From Gastranaerophilus sp944325835 (GTDB lineage Bacteria > Cyanobacteriota > Vampirovibrionia > Gastranaerophilales > Gastranaerophilaceae): a stretch of DNA of 64,000 nt. The translations under genes were made by a program, and so were the position numbers. This document shows, piece after piece, positions 28,654 to 37,246 of this stretch; position 1 is the stretch's first letter; the number at the start of each line of letters is the position of its first letter. The stretch spans positions 1 through 64,000 of the forward strand of contig OZ007029.1 of NCBI GenBank assembly GCA_963931575.1, written 5' to 3'. The notes under the pieces were generated by a model. The model saw nothing but the letters and a program-made list of their open reading frames with translations. It made no database searches and was not told the DNA's origin.

Positions 28654-29202
28654 TTATAACCAAGGAAGACCTATTATTAAATTTGCCAGTAAATTGGAAA
28701 CAAGATTTGATCCCAAATCTCCTATAATGTTTTTTAAGTTGCTAATTTTATCTTCTTTTGTTGTCGAAGATGTTATTATTTCTTCTACTTTTTTATATGT
28801 TTCTTTATCAAGCTGTTCTTTTAAGAACAATTGCAAATTTAATTCTTGAGTTTGTGTTATTGTATTTGAGCTATCTTGCGTATTTGTTTGACTAAACGTC
28901 GGAGATATTACAGGTGAAACATTTATATTAACATTTGAGTTCATTTTTCTATTCCTTTCTGCTATATAGGCAAATAGGGAATCCTCCCCCTTTTGAGTTA
29001 GAAACCAAGTATCACCATGTCCTTCTTTGCATTCAAAAAAATCCTCATCAATCATTTGCTGCAAAACATCATCAAAATATTTTTGAATATTCCCTGAAGC
29101 CTTAGCTCTAGCATTTATTAACCATTTTTTATCAATATACTTTCCTGCTGCTAATTTGTATTTATCAAATACATCGAAAATATAGTTTTTTGTTTCTTCC
29201 AT
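28654..29202 (-). CDS. Hypothetical protein with winged-helix-like N-terminus
   Basis: Not recognised. Residues 1-85 look like a winged helix (helical with a WFLTQKGEDSLF beta-wing segment). A Ser/Thr/Asn/Gln-rich linker follows (about 90-118), then a helical C-terminus ending in a hydrophobic tail, LVSNLLANLIIGLPWL, which may insert in or bind a membrane. It begins where the cupin gene ends, so it belongs to the operon; a regulator or a membrane-tethered adaptor is possible. Confidence 0.55.
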   Translation of the reverse strand: MEETKNYIFDVFDKYKLAAGKYIDKKWLINARAKASGNIQKYFDDVLQQMIDEDFFECKEGHGDTWFLTQKGEDSLFAYIAERNRKMNSNVNINVSPVISPTFSQTNTQDSSNTITQTQELNLQLFLKEQLDKETYKKVEEIITSSTTKEDKISNLKNIIGDLGSNLVSNLLANLIIGLPWL

Positions 29203-29531
29203 TATTTCTCCTCCAAATACTTATCATTATTAGCACCAGGGTATTTAACAACAACGTTTTGGGTGCCGTCTTCAAGGCATTCAAAGTCTGTTGCTTCCAT
29301 AGGCTCAATGACAACAATGTCACCTTTTTGGTATTCAATACCGTTCATTTTTACCCTGCCTTGTGTAATTACAGTAATCTCCGTTGCGATTTTGTGGTAA
29401 TGTTTCTCTTCATAATCGCCTTTTTTGTAACTCTTTACTGCTACTTCCACATCATTGGTTTTTAATAGTGTCGGTTCAAAATTCCCGACAAACCAGCCTT
29501 TCACCATATCTTCAAGCTTCGCAGTTTTCAT
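29202..29531 (-). CDS. Cupin-domain protein
   Basis: The 109-residue single-domain cupin has motif 1 as EKHYHKIATEITVITQGRVKMNG and motif 2 near YQKGDIVVIEPMEATDFE. The H-x-H and E are the usual metal ligands. In sugar loci such cupins may be isomerases or epimerases, or small-molecule binders. It overlaps its upstream neighbour by four bases and abuts the downstream one, so it is part of the glycan operon. Confidence 0.8.
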   Translation of the reverse strand: MKTAKLEDMVKGWFVGNFEPTLLKTNDVEVAVKSYKKGDYEEKHYHKIATEITVITQGRVKMNGIEYQKGDIVVIEPMEATDFECLEDGTQNVVVKYPGANNDKYLEEK

Positions 29532-29755
29532 AAATACTCCTTTAAAATTTGACTAAGTATAGAAATTGACAAAGAAATTGCTGCATATTTATTTAAACGA
29601 GATATTTTATTTAAGGCTTCAAACATATCTTCAAAAGGTTTGACTTCAACGGGGTCTCCTTTTTTAGGAGCATTGGGCAGTTTTATTAAAGAAGAATAAA
29701 ACCAAAGGGCTGCTGATAGAAAAGAAAATACTAGTGATATAGCATGTAATATCAT
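29528..29755 (-). CDS. Small protein with two hydrophobic segments
   Basis: Not recognised. The 75-residue protein has an N-terminal hydrophobic helix (about 4-22) and a weaker C-terminal one (about 58-74), separated by a charged, proline-containing loop. It overlaps both flanking genes by four bases, so it is translated with the operon. A small inner-membrane component of the glycan machinery is possible. Confidence 0.6.
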   Translation of the reverse strand: MILHAISLVFSFLSAALWFYSSLIKLPNAPKKGDPVEVKPFEDMFEALNKISRLNKYAAISLSISILSQILKEYL

Positions 29756-30498
29756 ACGTGCACTCCTCCCCCTTTTCTTATCTCAACATACTTATCCAAA
29801 TCCTCGGGTGTTCCTGTCCCGTGCATTTGGGTTTTGTCAATTGTGTAAATTCCGAATTTTTCCCCTTGCTTAATTGCGTAGTTATAAACAGGGGCAACAT
29901 AAAACTCATTATTTACACGTTCGTTTCTTACAATCATGTCGATTGCGTTTTCTACAAAATCGTTGCCCTTATGGAAATAGTAAATCCCAACGGTTGCATT
30001 TTCAGAGATTACTTCCTTTTCTCTGATTTCGGTTATAAGTCCGTTTTTGTCCAGTTTTGCGTAAGACCATTTTTTGTCATTATCTTCAAAACAAAGCACA
30101 GAACCGTCAAGCCCTCTTTTTTCACTGTCATTTATATAATCTTCAATATTCATATCGACAATTTGATCAGAATTTGCAATCAAAAGCGGTGTGTCATTGT
30201 TAATCAATCTGTGTGCGTGAAGAACTGTGCACGCTGCACCTTCTGTTAATTTATCAATCAAGACAAATTCAACATTGTAGTTTTCCTTAATCCAATTAAC
30301 CGTTTCTTGCTCATTGTTGTAATGTTCAGATCTTGCAAGCAAAATAAACTTGGCATTAGGCATATTTAAATTATCAAGTACATGACAAATCATCGGTTTG
30401 CCTAAAACATCTATAAATGGTTTTGGTTTTGTGTATCCGGCTTTTGCAAATCTTGAGCCTGCTCCTGCCATTGGTATTACTATATTTATCATATTCAT
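29752..30498 (-). CDS. Sugar-phosphate nucleotidyltransferase
   Basis: The 248-residue protein has the NTP-transferase start IPMAGAGSRFAKAGYTKPKPFIDVLGKPM, with the nucleotide loop G-x-G-S-R and the K-P-K-P lysines, and a metal-binding aspartate in IANSDQIVD (about residue 105). It should activate a sugar or polyol phosphate as an NDP derivative. AGGAGG lies nine bases before the ATG. It directly follows a second, diverged member of the same family. Confidence 0.85.
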   Translation of the reverse strand: MNMINIVIPMAGAGSRFAKAGYTKPKPFIDVLGKPMICHVLDNLNMPNAKFILLARSEHYNNEQETVNWIKENYNVEFVLIDKLTEGAACTVLHAHRLINNDTPLLIANSDQIVDMNIEDYINDSEKRGLDGSVLCFEDNDKKWSYAKLDKNGLITEIREKEVISENATVGIYYFHKGNDFVENAIDMIVRNERVNNEFYVAPVYNYAIKQGEKFGIYTIDKTQMHGTGTPEDLDKYVEIRKGGGVHV

Positions 30499-31218
30499 TT
30501 AATAAGCCCTCCTGTTAGACAGATACTTTTCATACATCTGATAACTTGAAAACGTCAAGTAATCTTTCTTCGGTATTTCATAAATCCCGATTTTTTTGCT
30601 ATTCAATATCATTTCGTTAAATGTGGCACTAATATAGTATTGCCCCTGCGTATTTACATCTTTTTCAATAACTGAAAATGCTGCGCCTACAAAATCAGAA
30701 CCTTTTTTGAAATAGCAGCAGCCGGTTGATGCCATATTTGAAATCGGACGCTTTTCGCTTGTTTGAATAACAAAATTATTTTCGTCCAGCAACACCGAAC
30801 TGTATTTAGGATGAACAGCATTAATCGTTACAATTCCGCCGTCAAGATTTCTTGTTCTAAAATCTTCTATTGCAGGACTTATATCCGTTTTTATCAATTG
30901 GCTTCCGTTTATCAATAAAAGTTCTTCATCATTATTAATCTCATCAATCGCAAACAGAGCAGAACATACAGCACCTTTAGTATCGCCGGCAACTTCAATT
31001 ATTTTGCATTTCGGGCACAAGATTTTTAAAGTATCCCCTAAGAAATATTTTTCCTGATCATCTTTTCTAATAATGCAGGTAATATTATCTCCGACTGTTT
31101 CAAGAAGTTCTATTGTCCGCTGAATCATCGGTTTGTTTTGAATTTCAATCAGGTATTTAGGATAACCTTTCTCCGTAAAATCTTTTTCAGAGCCTGCCAT
31201 TAAAATCAATATATTCAT
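30499..31218 (-). CDS. Nucleotidyltransferase-fold protein with altered nucleotide loop
   Basis: The 239-residue relative of the downstream gene has ILMAGSEKDFTEKGYPKYLIEIQNKPM, in which the usual G-x-G-x-R loop is replaced by G-S-E-K-D; INGSQLIKTD replaces the metal-binding strand (S for A, and Q kept, but D lost). It may bind a different substrate or be a non-catalytic partner. It overlaps the HAD gene's stop (TAATG). Confidence 0.7.
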   Translation of the reverse strand: MNILILMAGSEKDFTEKGYPKYLIEIQNKPMIQRTIELLETVGDNITCIIRKDDQEKYFLGDTLKILCPKCKIIEVAGDTKGAVCSALFAIDEINNDEELLLINGSQLIKTDISPAIEDFRTRNLDGGIVTINAVHPKYSSVLLDENNFVIQTSEKRPISNMASTGCCYFKKGSDFVGAAFSVIEKDVNTQGQYYISATFNEMILNSKKIGIYEIPKKDYLTFSSYQMYEKYLSNRRAY

Positions 31219-31892
31219 TATCTGGCACCTCCTGTCATTAAAACTTTACTGTCAGATGTAATACCGCTGCTTTCAATTTCTCTAATGCGATTTTTAATAT
31301 TTTGATAAGTTACATCATTGACTGTTTCAACTTTCAAGAGATTTGCGCCGCTTGCTAAAGCTGCTTTTATTCCGTTTTGATTATCTTCAACAACAAGGCA
31401 TTCTTCAGGTTTTAAGCCGAACCTTTTTATTGCGGTCTGGTAAATTTCAGGATCAGGTTTTGATTTTGCTACATCCTGATTTGAAAGTGTAAAATCAAGA
31501 TATTTCTGTAAATCCGCCTTGTCCATCATCATATCAATGGTTACTCTCACAGAATTTGATGCAAGTGCCAGCCCGTAGCCTTCTGTTTTTAGCCTGGAAA
31601 GAGCATACTGGTGGCAAAAAAGCGGTTTGCATTTCATATAAACATGTTCCATTGTATAAATCTGTTTCATGTGATTGATGAATTTGTGCAGACCTTTCGG
31701 TAAGCCTTTTTCAATTGAGAGCATCTCTAATTTTTTCTTTGTCGGCAGACCATCAAACGTTACAAGGTGGTCATACCTTGAAATTTTGTAGCCAAATAAA
31801 TCTAATGCCTGATTTAAGGCTTCATAATGCCAGTCTTTTGCATCAATAAGGACTCCGTCCATATCGAAGATTACTGCCTTAATTTTTGTCAT
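31218..31892 (-). CDS. HAD-family phosphatase/mutase, beta-phosphoglucomutase-like
   Basis: The 224-residue protein has HAD motif I FDMDGVLID (nucleophile Asp near residue 10), motif II LASNS, motif III lysine in KSKPDPEIY and motif IV VVEDNQNG. The cap domain is helical. In the locus it probably makes or removes a sugar phosphate used by the adjacent nucleotidyltransferases. It overlaps the phosphodiesterase gene by 14 bp. Confidence 0.85.
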   Translation of the reverse strand: MTKIKAVIFDMDGVLIDAKDWHYEALNQALDLFGYKISRYDHLVTFDGLPTKKKLEMLSIEKGLPKGLHKFINHMKQIYTMEHVYMKCKPLFCHQYALSRLKTEGYGLALASNSVRVTIDMMMDKADLQKYLDFTLSNQDVAKSKPDPEIYQTAIKRFGLKPEECLVVEDNQNGIKAALASGANLLKVETVNDVTYQNIKNRIREIESSGITSDSKVLMTGGAR

Positions 31893-32532
31893 TAAAATAC
31901 ACCTCTGCTTCCATAGGATAATCAGTACAAAGCATTATCCCATTCATATTTTTATATTTTTCCCACACACTTTTATATTCTCTTTTATGCAAATCAGGCG
32001 AAACAATACAAACTTTTTTGTCCTGATTTAAAATATTTTGAATTTCAACTTCTCCGAACCAATCAGAATTGAAACAATCAAGCCACACACCTCTTGCCTG
32101 CTCATACATTATCGGCTCAGGCACAATATCGCTAAGCCCTGTAAAAACATTGAGCCCTGTTTTATGCTGATAAACCATTTCAGGAATACTCATATCAAAG
32201 GTGAAATAGTTTGAAACATTGTATTTCTCAAGCAGTCTCTTAATCTCGTCTGCCATGCCGTCAGCTTTGATATTCAATGCAAGAGTTAATGCCCTGCCGT
32301 CAAGAAGTTTTAGTAAATCTTCAAACGACATTTCGTTACCCCTGGGCATGTTATGAGAAATTACAATCTCACCCTTTATATCTCTTAAATCTGTTTCTAC
32401 CCCAAAACCGCTATCAAAAGCACGTTCAAAAGCTGTTTTTGTATTTTTCTCGTTCTCAGCTTTCCACCAACCCCGATGTGCGATGATTTCTTTATTTCTA
32501 TTAAAATATTCTCTCTGTAAAAAATCTCCCAT
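31879..32532 (-). CDS. Glycerophosphodiester phosphodiesterase-like protein
   Basis: The 217-residue protein has the GDPD signature IIAHRGW near residue 17, then VETDLRDIKGEIVISHN, giving the H-R...E-x-D...H catalytic pattern. No signal peptide, so it is likely cytoplasmic. Such proteins occur in capsule loci beside a HAD enzyme and nucleotidyltransferases. It is first in the glycan run, with GAGG just before its ATG, and lies six bases after the degenerate recombinase. Confidence 0.78.
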   Translation of the reverse strand: MGDFLQREYFNRNKEIIAHRGWWKAENEKNTKTAFERAFDSGFGVETDLRDIKGEIVISHNMPRGNEMSFEDLLKLLDGRALTLALNIKADGMADEIKRLLEKYNVSNYFTFDMSIPEMVYQHKTGLNVFTGLSDIVPEPIMYEQARGVWLDCFNSDWFGEVEIQNILNQDKKVCIVSPDLHKREYKSVWEKYKNMNGIMLCTDYPMEAEVYFNDKN

Positions 32533-32538
32533 AACCCT

Positions 32539-33066
32539 CTACAGTGCCACTCCTTCTCGATATCTCAAGTTCATGTTTTCCTGTACATCTATAAAATTTA
32601 AAGTCACATCTACGGTCGTCTGGTTAAAAAGCCATTGCAGATATGACAAATCTTTATATTTCTGGTAATGATGATACGCAAATGTCTTACGCCACGATGC
32701 AACGGATATATCTTTAGGCAATGCTAATTCAGAACAAATATCTTTAAATGAATAAAATACAGAAGTTCTGTCAAGTTGCTTCTTAGATTTGCTTTGAAAT
32801 AGATATTCTGAACTTTTTTGATTATTCGTAATTTTTACAATTAAATTTCTTATTTCATCACTGAGGAAAAAAGTCTGTTTTTGGTTAACAAGATAGTGTT
32901 TGTTTATGACGTCTTTAACTTTTAATTTCAATAGGTCTTTTAAGCGTAACCCGGTATTTATACCAAGTTCAAACAGCAACAAATCCCTTAGTTGTTTTTT
33001 CTTTTTATACAAATCTTTAATTTTTTCTATTGTGTATATATCTTTAATAGGAGAACATTCTGTCAC
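32539..33066 (-). CDS. Degenerate small tyrosine recombinase (catalytic residues lost)
   Basis: The 175-residue protein aligns along its whole length with the intact recombinase at 33498-34040, but three of the active-site motifs are altered. GLRLKDLL keeps the first Arg. H-x-x-R is now S-x-x-R (ASWRKTF for HTMRKTF), the H of NHSN is Q (NQTT) and the nucleophile RY is NF. The GTG start aligns with its paralog's ATG. It is probably unable to recombine DNA; it may be a relic or a DNA-binding regulator. Confidence 0.75.
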   Translation of the reverse strand: MTECSPIKDIYTIEKIKDLYKKKKQLRDLLLFELGINTGLRLKDLLKLKVKDVINKHYLVNQKQTFFLSDEIRNLIVKITNNQKSSEYLFQSKSKKQLDRTSVFYSFKDICSELALPKDISVASWRKTFAYHHYQKYKDLSYLQWLFNQTTVDVTLNFIDVQENMNLRYREGVAL

Positions 33067-33497
33067 TGCCTGAATCCCATACTTTTTATTAACATCACTT
33101 CTGCAAATATTCTCTTAACTTTTTAGCCAAAAAGTTAAGAGGGGTGAAACTCTTGATTTTAAAAGGTTTTATAGGTGTATTTTTTTATAAAAAAAGGAAC
33201 TCATAACATTTTTTAACAAATATAAAATTCCATTTTTGTTTGTGATAATATATGTTTTAGCAAGTGGCAAAAATTCAATCTTCACAAAATGGCTATTTCG
33301 TGAAGAGCGTGTTCGGCAGATTTGCTATCAAACATTATGTTTTAGCAAATTCCAAAAATATAAATTTTTGTTTACGAAAAGAAAAATTTATAAATTTTTA
33401 TGGTAAAATTCAAGCAGGGAATGCTCTCATAACAAAATGGCTATACTGTTAAGATAATAAAATGTTAAGTTCCCCATTGTAAATAGAGCATTTGGGC
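33067..33497. other. Gene-free 431-bp interval between paralogous recombinases
   Basis: This AT-rich interval holds a perfect hairpin (33112-33141) and two pairs of exact 13-bp direct repeats: TATGTTTTAGCAA at 33251-33263 and 33336-33348, and ACAAAATGGCTAT at 33284-33296 and 33432-33444. Inverted AAATTTATAAATTT-like tracts lie between. It may contain attachment or binding sites for the recombinases. A 62-codon open frame here has no ribosome site. Confidence 0.5.
33112..33141. terminator. Perfect 13-bp hairpin, probable terminator
   Basis: CTCTTAACTTTTT and its exact complement flank the four-base loop AGCC. With A/T runs inside the stem it could end transcription in either direction. It lies 45 bp upstream of the degenerate recombinase, so it would separate the glycan operon from the prophage transcript. 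Confidence 0.55.
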
Positions 33498-34040
33498 CTA
33501 TAAAATAAAGTTGTTATAGCTTTCGTCAATTTGATCCTGCTCAATACCGATATACCTTAAGGTTATATTCGGGTTTGAATGATTAAAAATTTTTTGGAGC
33601 ATGGCAACATCTTTAAATTTTTTGTAGTGATGATACCCGAAAGTTTTTCGCATTGTATGAGTACCAATCTTTTCCTGCAAGCCAACTGCTTGACAGGCAG
33701 TTTTTAAAATATAGTATGCACCGAATCTATCAAGCCGGTTTTTAAAAATGGAAACAAACAAAGCCTCGTCAGAGCGTTTGCCCTTTGTAAATTCTTCTAT
33801 CATCGGTTTTAGCTTTGAATTAATCGGAAATTTTTTAAATTTACCTGTTTTCTTTTCTATAATTTGTATATGGCTTTTATTTCGGACATCTCCTACATTT
33901 AAAGCAACAATATCTGAAATCCGTAATCCGCAATTCGTTCCAATGGTGAATAATAACAAATCTCTCGGACTATTTTTTGCAAAATACTTTTCTAATTTTT
34001 TAATACTTTCAATATTTCTAATTGGTTCTACTGTAGTCAT
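33498..34040 (-). CDS. Small tyrosine recombinase, catalytic domain only
   Basis: The 180-residue protein lacks an N-terminal core-binding domain but has every catalytic element: R in CGLRISD, K in KKTGKFKKFPI, H-x-x-R in HTMRKTF, H in NHSNPN and Y in LRYIGIE. AAAGGAGAGG lies upstream of the ATG. Compact recombinases of this type occur in phages and islands. It stands 41 bp downstream of the gpG gene and may be the active partner for sites in the interval that follows. Confidence 0.85.
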   Translation of the reverse strand: MTTVEPIRNIESIKKLEKYFAKNSPRDLLLFTIGTNCGLRISDIVALNVGDVRNKSHIQIIEKKTGKFKKFPINSKLKPMIEEFTKGKRSDEALFVSIFKNRLDRFGAYYILKTACQAVGLQEKIGTHTMRKTFGYHHYKKFKDVAMLQKIFNHSNPNITLRYIGIEQDQIDESYNNFIL

Positions 34041-34080
34041 TTTAACCTCTCCTTTTTTAACCTAAAAACTACCCGGGGGC

Positions 34081-34530
34081 TTATCCCCCTAAAAAATTTT
34101 CGGTCACACTAAGGATTTCTTCAAAATCTTCAGGGGTGAGTTGCAGGTAAGGACGTGCAGGAATTTCAACAGATTTATTCCGCCCTGCCTGTCCGCCAAA
34201 TTGATGTATTGCTGCATAATCAAGGTTTGAACCAATAACCGCAGAATCATTGTCATAATAAGTATTAACAGAGGATGCAAGCTGCCCTGATATTTGTAAA
34301 ATCATGCCGGGCCACTGTTTATTTTTAGTTCTCTGTTTTATTGTTGATTCAGATAATTCAGTCCATTTATCAGGTCTGCCCTCTTCTTTAAAGTTTTCTT
34401 CGGTAGAATATGCGAAAATACCTGCGATGTTTTTCATTAGTGGTCGCAGGTTTTCGCTTCGTTTTGCTAAATCAAGTAATCTTGATTCAACCTCTTTATT
34501 ATCAAGTTTTATTTCAATTGGTTCACTCAT
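34081..34530 (-). CDS. Phage virion morphogenesis protein, Mu gpG-like
   Basis: The 149-residue protein matches the gpG/tail-completion family: MSEPIEIKLDNKEV start, ENFKEEGRPDKWTELSESTIKQR, LQISGQLASS and YAAIHQFGG. In Mu this protein is needed for tail or head completion. The ATG at 34530 is taken as start since residues upstream of it are not family-like. It overlaps the adenine methylase gene by eight bases. Confidence 0.8.
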   Translation of the reverse strand: MSEPIEIKLDNKEVESRLLDLAKRSENLRPLMKNIAGIFAYSTEENFKEEGRPDKWTELSESTIKQRTKNKQWPGMILQISGQLASSVNTYYDNDSAVIGSNLDYAAIHQFGGQAGRNKSVEIPARPYLQLTPEDFEEILSVTENFLGG

Positions 34531-35335
34531 TTTTGAATAAATCCTTAATAGGATAATTAGCAATCAAAAGTTCTTTATAAACTTTATTAGCTCTGTTTGT
34601 GCCTTCTCTGTTGTTGATTCCGTTTTGTCTTTCAACTTCAATCATTTCGTATCCTTTATATAATTCTCGGACTTTTGGAGAATCATCGTATGAAAGAAGA
34701 AAACGACCTTTGATGTCTTTTAAAACATCTCTTAAACGTTCATGGTCGAAATCAGTAGTTGATGTTACTTCATAACCACAACCTGAAGTATAAGGTGGGT
34801 CACAATAGAAAAATGCATCTTCAAAGTCATATTGTTTGATTAATTTCTCAAAATCACGATTCTCAATCATAACTTTATCAAGGCGTTCATGAATTGCATC
34901 AATTTTAGTTAAAATATTGCGTTGAGATTTTGAAGCTCCACCACAAGATTTTTTTACAGTTCCAAAAGTATCACCACGACCACCAAAAGAACGTGTTATT
35001 AAAAACAAGAACTGTGCTGCTTTTTGAATATCGGTAATAAAAGTGCCATTCAAAAATTGGAAGAACATTTCACGAGAGCCAAGAAGATATTTTAATTCTT
35101 CTTTTAAAGCATTCGGATGATATTTCACGATTCTAAAAAGATTAACTAATCTTCCATCTAAGTCGTTGTAGATTTCTAAATCTGCCCATCTGTCCTTATA
35201 AAATAAAACCCAACCACCACCACCGAATGGTTCAATATACGATTTTATGTCTTTAGGAATAAGTGGAGCGATTGTTTTTCTTAGTAATCTTTTTCCACCA
35301 ACCCAATTAATTAAGCACTTTCTATCTACAGTCAT
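34523..35335 (-). CDS. dam: DNA adenine methyltransferase (D12 class, Dam-like)
   Basis: The 270-residue protein has the D12-class motifs: WVGGKRLL near residue 12, IEPFGGGGWVLF near 35, NDLDGRLVNLFR, and the catalytic DPPY in FFYCDPPYTSGCGY (about 175). These are N6-adenine methylases. In a prophage it may protect phage DNA from host restriction. It is cotranscribed with gpG and separated from gpF by a 120-bp gap that has a short hairpin. Confidence 0.9.
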   Translation of the reverse strand: MTVDRKCLINWVGGKRLLRKTIAPLIPKDIKSYIEPFGGGGWVLFYKDRWADLEIYNDLDGRLVNLFRIVKYHPNALKEELKYLLGSREMFFQFLNGTFITDIQKAAQFLFLITRSFGGRGDTFGTVKKSCGGASKSQRNILTKIDAIHERLDKVMIENRDFEKLIKQYDFEDAFFYCDPPYTSGCGYEVTSTTDFDHERLRDVLKDIKGRFLLSYDDSPKVRELYKGYEMIEVERQNGINNREGTNRANKVYKELLIANYPIKDLFKNE

Positions 35336-35405
35336 TTAATACTCCTTTTATACTTGTTTTAATAGTGTTCAAATATCATTCAAACCGCTGTCTTGGATTA
35401 TTCGG

Positions 35406-35436
35406 GGTGTCGGAAAGTTCTCAGCTTCCCGACACC
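35406..35436 (-). terminator. Hairpin downstream of gpF
   Basis: GGTGTCGG (35406-35413) pairs with CCGACACC (35429-35436) around a 15-base loop, 20 bp after the gpF stop. No T-run follows on the minus strand, so termination is only possible. Confidence 0.35.
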
Positions 35437-35455
35437 TTACGGGTTACGCTTCGCT

Positions 35456-36214
35456 TCACCCTTCCGAAAATCCGCTTGCAGGATTATGAGACCAACCAAC
35501 ATCCGGGGCAATTTTTTTACCGGTCAATGGATCTGTGTAAACTGTAACCGGTTTGTATTCTCCTGATTTTTTCGAGACGAGTCGCATCTCTTGAGAGAGT
35601 GTTCCTGTTGAATCACTTGGTTTTATATTCTTTTTTTGCAGGTTGTAATTAGACAGAGCATTTACTCTACATCTGCATCTCCAACCGTTTGGTGGGTAAA
35701 AACTAGCCCAAAACGGGTCATCATACCTGTAAACCAATCCATGAAGCTGTGCGTGTTCAGGTCTTGTTTTGCTATCTAATACTGCGACATATTCCCAATA
35801 AGGACGATTGTCTGTATTATCCATTTGCGTTTTATATCGCCCTGTCATATATGAAGTTTGCATATTGACGGCATAGATTGTTTTTAGACGATACATTGAA
35901 CCAAGTTGCACTTTTTCGGCATTGCCTTGAGTATCAACTACAATCTGTTCGCCCCACCAACCTTTTTTTTGCAGGGTAGGTTTAAGTTCTTTTTGAAATT
36001 CTTGAAAAGTTTTCCCTTCTTCAAGAGCCTTATCTAATGCAGAACGAATATCTTTTAATATGTCTTCTCGCATAACTTTGGCAACAGTAAAAGTCTTTTT
36101 ATGTGCATCCTGCCATAGCTCGTACCAATCCCAAGTATATGTTTGTCCTTTTTTCTTGAAATATTTTATTGCTGCAGTAGGAGCGAGTTTAAATAAACCT
36201 TTAAGTTGAACCAT
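35456..36214 (-). CDS. Phage head morphogenesis protein, Mu gpF / SPP1 gp7-like
   Basis: The 252-residue protein has the Phage_Mu_F features: YAVNMQTSYMTGRYKTQ, VLDSKTRPEHAQLHG and PPNGWRCRCRV, with the paired cysteines of the family. The start is placed at the ATG 36214 (MVQLKGLF) with GAGG upstream; the longer frame to 36331 only reads the methylase gene out of frame. It overlaps the 3' end of that methylase fragment. In Mu this gene precedes the capsid gene; here it follows it. Confidence 0.82.
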   Translation of the reverse strand: MVQLKGLFKLAPTAAIKYFKKKGQTYTWDWYELWQDAHKKTFTVAKVMREDILKDIRSALDKALEEGKTFQEFQKELKPTLQKKGWWGEQIVVDTQGNAEKVQLGSMYRLKTIYAVNMQTSYMTGRYKTQMDNTDNRPYWEYVAVLDSKTRPEHAQLHGLVYRYDDPFWASFYPPNGWRCRCRVNALSNYNLQKKNIKPSDSTGTLSQEMRLVSKKSGEYKPVTVYTDPLTGKKIAPDVGWSHNPASGFSEG

Positions 36215-37070
36215 TTTCAACCTCTGCCGCTTGGTTGCTCGCATTAAACGGGTCTGCGGTCTTGGACTTCTCCAAGCCCTCCGCCCTCTGCTCGCAATCC
36301 GCAATTTTTCTTGCAACAGCTTCAGCAACATTTACAGTAATTGCATTTCCTGCCATCTTATATAATCTGCAATCAGCCAGACCAATATCTCTTGCGACTT
36401 TTACCATTTCATCGGGGAATCCCTGTAATCTAAAGCACTCAAGAGGTGTTAATCTTCTTATACGATAATCATCAATTGTTCCCATATTGCAGTTTGTATC
36501 AAGAGTTTGAGAACAACCTTTACCGACACGTCCCCTTCTTGTTTTAGATTGAGGATAAGCTAAATTAATACCATCACCAATGCAAGCCTCATCAAACCCT
36601 TTTTTAGTTCCGTTTCGAACTTTCATTAAGGGGGTATCTCCTGCAACTTTTAGAGTTTCAACAATATCTGACTGTTTATATTTATCAAATCTTGGCTTAT
36701 TGATAAAATACAAACCTGTTTTCCCACCTTGTCCTCCACCATTTGATGTTAAACAGGTGCTTAATCCATCAGTAAAATAAACTCTATTTCCTTGAGAATT
36801 ACCTATTGTCGGTGGGATTTGTTTTATTCTGACTTCGCTATAATTTTCTGAATTGCTTCCGGAGAGAGGAAATATTTTTCCGGTACATTCTTTTCCATAA
36901 CATCCAACAATGTACACTCTTTCCCTGTTTTGAGGTACTCCGAAGAACTTAGAATTAAGTAGTTGCCATTGTACGCTATACCCAATGTCGGAGAGAACTT
37001 TAAGTATTGTTTGGAAAGTTTTGCCTCCGTCGTGATTAAGTAAGCCTTCTTGTTCCCTGTTGATGCAGTT
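36201..37070 (-). pseudogene. C5 cytosine DNA methyltransferase, C-terminal fragment
   Basis: The frame opens after a TAA at 37071-37073 and reads GLLNHDGGKTFQTILKVL, then NSKFFGVPQNRERVYIVG, and ends with RRLTPLECFRLQGFPD and MAGNAITVNV, which are late C5-methylase motifs. The SAM-binding N-terminus and the catalytic P-C motif are absent, and no start codon is found before a GTG at 36917. It joins directly onto the interior of another phage gene, so a deletion or recombination removed the front half. It should be inactive. Confidence 0.85.
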
Positions 37071-37246
37071 TTAGAAGTTTGAGTTTGTGCTTTAGATTTT
37101 GCAGGGGCTGACTGATTCGGCAGAAGTTCCACAAAATCTTCAAGACGTTTTGCTTGAGTGTCATCAAGTTCAATGGTTGAACCTTCTTTATACACAGTTT
37201 TATTGTGCATGATTGAGGTGTGTTTAACTTTGTACTTCAGAGCCAT
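36824..37246 (-). CDS. Small phage protein, chimeric at its C-terminus
   Basis: Residues 1-43 (MALKYKVKHTSIMHN...) look like the small protein that follows the capsid gene in Mu-like phages. After an A/T/Q/S-rich linker the frame continues through the C5-methylase fragment in the wrong phase, so the last 75 residues are not a natural domain. AGGAGG five bases before 37246 decides the start. The junction is between about 37040 and 37070. The original C-terminus is lost. Confidence 0.55.
   Translation of the reverse strand: MALKYKVKHTSIMHNKTVYKEGSTIELDDTQAKRLEDFVELLPNQSAPAKSKAQTQTSKTASTGNKKAYLITTEAKLSKQYLKFSPTLGIAYNGNYLILSSSEYLKTGKECTLLDVMEKNVPEKYFLSPEAIQKIIAKSE

Noticed and set aside
29758..30249. 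163-codon open frame on the plus strand
   Set aside because: It lies fully opposite an intact nucleotidyltransferase gene, has a Cys/Phe-rich composition typical of antisense reading, and no ribosome site.
33264..33452. 62-codon frame between the recombinases
   Set aside because: It has no ribosome site and overlaps the 13-bp direct repeats; it is more likely non-coding.
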